Positions 19,089-21,737 of a stretch of DNA of 21,737 bases are shown in pieces. The notes beneath the pieces are model-generated. The model ran no database searches and was not told the DNA's origin. It saw only the letters and a list, made by a program, of their open reading frames with translations. A program made the position numbers and the translations under genes. How positions within the stretch are numbered: position 1 is the first letter of the stretch; each line of letters begins with the position of its first letter. Source of the stretch: Thiobacillus sp. (GTDB lineage: Bacteria > Pseudomonadota > Gammaproteobacteria > Burkholderiales > Thiobacillaceae); assembly GCF_024708915.1 (NCBI RefSeq), contig NZ_JANJXQ010000195.1, forward strand, positions 1 through 21,737, in the 5' to 3' direction.

Positions 19089-20000
19089 TCAGTGCTCGCC
19101 CGAATACTTGTCGTCTTCGAGCGCCATCTTTTGCTGGAATTCGGCTTCTTTCGCCTGCTCGGTCAGGGCGCGCTTGCGCGCCAGACGTTTTTCGTACGCC
19201 CCCGGGTGCTGCTCGACAAATTCCTCGCCGAATAGCGCGTGGCGCAGGAAGTTCATGCCAAAGTCGAGCAGGGCCTCGTCGTCGGCGATCAGGGTGGCCA
19301 TGATCTCGACTGGAATGTTGTAGGTATCGTTGAAGCTCGGACTCATGACAAAGGCACGGAAACGGTCGACGTCGTAGCTCGCCATGAAGAAGAGCTGGTT
19401 GGAAACCGGGGTCGGCTTGCCGATCGCGGGGCCGGCCGATTTGCGCTTGACCACCAGCTGACGCCACGCGTGCCCTTTCTGGTCGTACTCGTCGACGCCC
19501 TGTTCGTGGCGGTATTCCTCGATGGTCTGGACCTTGTCCTCGAAGTGGCCAAGGCAGTGAGGCTCCTTCACCAGCGCGTAGGCGCTGCGGTCAACGTACT
19601 CGTCCGAACGGCGCATGGTCAACAGCGCCACCGGGTAATAGCGGCAGGCGGTGGGACGGTCTTCGTAGACGCCGCAGCCTTCGGGCGTCATGAACTGGCA
19701 GGCGGTACCGCCCTCGACCGGATTCAGCTTGATGCCTGGCATGCCGTCCTTGTCCATCTCGAACGGTACCGAGTACTGCTTGAGGAATTCGCCCGACGAC
19801 ATATCCAGGCGTTTTTTCAGACGCAGCACGTCGTAGGGCGTCAAAGGAATGTCGATGTTGCTGCAGCAGGCATTCCAGCACTTGACGTTGCGATGGCAGC
19901 GGAATTGCAGCCTGGCGTTTTCCGCCAGCATGGCGGGTTTGACCGGGTTGCCCGCGAAAGGGGAATCATCGATCAAGTCTTTAAATTCGGCTTCGTTCAT
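19089..20000 (-). CDS. Enlarged YkgJ-type cysteine-cluster protein
   Basis: A 303-residue member of the YkgJ family, whose cysteine cluster is annotated as a putative zinc- or iron-chelating site. The N-terminal half carries Cys35, Cys41, Cys45 and Cys46 in the stretch RCHRNVKCWNACC, then Cys101, Cys109 (EGCGVYEDRP) and Cys119 (ACRYYP), and Cys149. Typical YkgJ proteins are little over 100 residues; here about 150 extra residues follow, ending in a charged helix. ATG 19998-20000 has GAGAGG upstream at good spacing; an in-frame extension of ten residues is not supported. First gene of the five-gene cluster, beginning 155 nt beyond the aprA terminator side. Metal identity and role are inference. 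Confidence 0.87.
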   Translation of the reverse strand: MNEAEFKDLIDDSPFAGNPVKPAMLAENARLQFRCHRNVKCWNACCSNIDIPLTPYDVLRLKKRLDMSSGEFLKQYSVPFEMDKDGMPGIKLNPVEGGTACQFMTPEGCGVYEDRPTACRYYPVALLTMRRSDEYVDRSAYALVKEPHCLGHFEDKVQTIEEYRHEQGVDEYDQKGHAWRQLVVKRKSAGPAIGKPTPVSNQLFFMASYDVDRFRAFVMSPSFNDTYNIPVEIMATLIADDEALLDFGMNFLRHALFGEEFVEQHPGAYEKRLARKRALTEQAKEAEFQQKMALEDDKYSGEH

Positions 20001-20132
20001 TTTGCGACCTCTCGGGGCACGGCCCCTCACTTCAAAAACATCAACATATAGCCGGGAATGCGTAGGGTACGCGCTTTCGGCTGGATGCTGAACAACCTTG
20101 ATTGTCTTGCTGTTATTGCTGCCGGAAAAAAA
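20001..20132. other. Intergenic region between aprA terminator and the YkgJ-type gene
   Basis: No gene seen. On the minus strand it should contain the promoter of the five-gene operon. TATATG (20045-20050) is an AT-rich -10 candidate without a matching -35. GGGGC-CGT-GCCCC (around 20017-20029) could form a small hairpin just before the ribosome site. Confidence 0.4.
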
Positions 20133-20155
20133 CCGGGCGCCCAGAAGGCGCCCGG
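20123..20155 (-). terminator. Intrinsic terminator of aprA
   Basis: On the minus strand CCGGGCGCC-TTCTG-GGCGCCCGG (20133-20155) is a 9-bp perfect GC stem with a 5-nt loop, followed by TTTTTTTT. It lies 22 nt after the aprA stop. Confidence 0.95.
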
Positions 20156-20177
20156 AGTTTACTGCGTCACCGATGGA

Positions 20178-21737
20178 TTAGTGGGCAGCGGGCTTGAACA
20201 GCTTGGACTTGTCGACCAGATCCACGTGGGCACGCTTGAAGCAGTTCCACTGTTTGGAGTTCTTGTCGTAGACCGAGTTCACGAAGCAATGCCAGTTTTC
20301 CTCATCGACAAAGTTCTTGTCCATGCGGTAGTAGAAGCCGGGGTAACGGCTTTCTTCGCGGAACTGGATGTGCTTCATGTGGGCTTCGGCCGTCAGGATG
20401 CGATGGTAGTTTTCCCACGCACGCAGCAGTTCGTGCAGGTCCTTCGCACGCATTTTTTCTGCATCTTCCTTCAGCATGTTCAGCTTTTCTTCCGCCACAC
20501 CCAGCATGTTGGCGTTGGTCGTGTAGTAGGTCGCGACACCGGCAACATACTCGTCCATGATCTTCTGCAGACGGAACTGCAGCATCTTGGGCGTGATGTA
20601 GTTGGGGTTGACGTCGATCGCCGTGGTGTAGTCCTTGTGCTCAAGGAAGGTGCGCACCGGCTTGTAGATGTCTTCCACCAGCTGCTCGACGGAGGTGTCG
20701 AGTTCGGGTTTCCAGTCCTTGTTGTCGATGCAGAACTTGACCATGGACTTGGCGCACATGCGGCCTTCGGCGTGGGAGCCGGAGGAGAACTTGTGGCCGG
20801 ACGCGCCCACGCCGTCGCCGGCGGTGAACAGACCCTTGACCGTGGTCATCGAGCGGTAGCCCCAGTTCCAGCCCTTGGGCAGGTGAGCCGGGATCTTGCC
20901 CGCATCGGCGTGGGCTTCGTCGGTCGGTGCGCCGATATCGGTCGGGCCCGACACCCAGATGCCGCAGCAGCCGGAGTGGCTGCCGAGCAGGTAGGGCTCG
21001 GTCGGCATCAGTTCGGAGTTTTTCTTCTCCGGCTCGATGTTTTCGCCCACCCAGATACCGCACTGGCCGACACACATGTCGAGGAAGTCTTCCCAGGCTT
21101 CGGCTTCGAGGTGCTTCACTTCGCGCGGGGTCAGAGTCTCGCGCAGCTTGGCGAGAGCGGTCACGGTGTCCATGTAGATGGGGCCGCGGCCTTCCTTCAT
21201 TTCCTTCAGCATCAGGTGGTTACGCAGGCACGAAGCCGGCACGGCAGCCTGACCGTAGGGGGGGTAGTCGTTCAGCAGTTCCTTATTCTTCTGCATGTAG
21301 ACTTCGCCGTAGGCGTTGACGGCCTGGGCCTTGAACAGCAGGAACCAGGCGCCGACCGGGCCGTAGCCATCCTTGAAGCGAGCGGGCACGAAGCGGTTTT
21401 CCATCATGGTCAGCTCGGCGCCGGCTTCGGCAGCCATGGCATAGGTCGAACCGGCGTTCCATACCGGGTACCAGGCACGGCCAGTACCTTCACCGACGGA
21501 GCGCGGACGGAAAATGTTCACGCAGCCACCGGCGGCCAGCAGGATCGCCTTGGCCTTGTAGACGACGACCTTATGGTCGCGGGTCGAGAAGCCGACGGCA
21601 CCGGCGATGCGGTTGGGGTCGTTCTTGTCGTTGACCAGCTTGACGATGAAGATGCGCTCTTCGATGCGATCCATGCCGAGCGCCTTCTTGGTCGCTTCGG
21701 CCACGATCCATTTGTAGGATTCGCCGTTGATCATGAT
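20178..21737 (-). CDS. aprA: Adenylylsulfate reductase alpha subunit (5' end missing)
   Basis: 519 C-terminal residues of AprA; family members have about 620-660, so roughly the first hundred, including the FAD dinucleotide-binding start, lie beyond the right edge. AprA is the FAD-containing catalytic subunit of APS reductase, which in sulfur oxidisers runs from sulfite and AMP to APS. Diagnostic segments include NIFRPRSVGEGTGRAW, PARFKDGYGPVGAW (its arginine matches the substrate-binding Arg of the Archaeoglobus enzyme), SHSGCCGIWVSGPTD and GVGASGHKFSSGSHAEGR (its histidine matches the catalytic-site His). It ends with its own terminator, so it is probably the last gene of an apr operon whose aprB and aprM partners would lie outside the window. 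Confidence 0.97.
   Translation of the reverse strand: MMINGESYKWIVAEATKKALGMDRIEERIFIVKLVNDKNDPNRIAGAVGFSTRDHKVVVYKAKAILLAAGGCVNIFRPRSVGEGTGRAWYPVWNAGSTYAMAAEAGAELTMMENRFVPARFKDGYGPVGAWFLLFKAQAVNAYGEVYMQKNKELLNDYPPYGQAAVPASCLRNHLMLKEMKEGRGPIYMDTVTALAKLRETLTPREVKHLEAEAWEDFLDMCVGQCGIWVGENIEPEKKNSELMPTEPYLLGSHSGCCGIWVSGPTDIGAPTDEAHADAGKIPAHLPKGWNWGYRSMTTVKGLFTAGDGVGASGHKFSSGSHAEGRMCAKSMVKFCIDNKDWKPELDTSVEQLVEDIYKPVRTFLEHKDYTTAIDVNPNYITPKMLQFRLQKIMDEYVAGVATYYTTNANMLGVAEEKLNMLKEDAEKMRAKDLHELLRAWENYHRILTAEAHMKHIQFREESRYPGFYYRMDKNFVDEENWHCFVNSVYDKNSKQWNCFKRAHVDLVDKSKLFKPAAH

Overview
The window is GC-rich, densely packed bacterial chromosome with no insertion sequence, prophage or CRISPR array visible. 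It looks like a sulfur-oxidising, probably autotrophic betaproteobacterium of the Thiobacillus type. The grounds are a partial adenylylsulfate (APS) reductase alpha subunit, a CbbQ/CbbO-type (NorQ/NorD-like) ATPase and VWA pair, an EarP plus EF-P(Arg32) pair, and housekeeping gene order typical of Beta/Gammaproteobacteria. The genus is an inference.

Layout. 1-1137 (minus): rluE, nudJ and mnmA (the last truncated by the window edge), tightly overlapping and divergent from icd (1193-2434, plus). This is the arrangement known from E. coli. A 40-bp perfect palindrome terminates both icd and a convergent cold-shock gene (2491-2697, minus). A shared intergenic region with nested inverted repeats separates the cold-shock gene from a secreted PsiF-repeat protein. 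Next come earP (EF-P arginine rhamnosyltransferase), its substrate efp, and dnaE (plus).

8644-8887 has no protein gene. It holds a near-consensus promoter with a palindrome over its -10, about 95 nt of transcript rich in CUCCUCC-type anti-Shine-Dalgarno sequence, and a strong intrinsic terminator. This is a likely uncharacterised small RNA. Then, on the minus strand, come acyP, metG, a DUF924 protein, a double-CDGSH iron-sulfur protein, tRNA-Pro(CGG) and ispB (read right to left). ispB is divergent from rplU-rpmA-obgE, again a classic arrangement.

15364-20000 (minus) is the most unusual part. Five tightly spaced genes run, in order of transcription, as an enlarged YkgJ-type cysteine-cluster protein, a secreted DUF4124 protein, a CbbQ/NorQ-type MoxR AAA+ ATPase, a CbbO/NorD-type VWA protein, and an unrecognised 92-residue protein whose start overlaps the previous stop. 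The cluster lies just downstream of aprA, behind the aprA terminator. No RuBisCO or nitric oxide reductase gene is visible here, so the client of this remodelling machine is open. aprA (20178 to the window end, minus) lacks its first hundred or so residues.

Six genes or operons (rluE, metG, the CDGSH gene, efp, dnaE, rplU) carry the octamer GYTARAAT at a promoter-like distance upstream. It is a good candidate for this organism's housekeeping -10 element.
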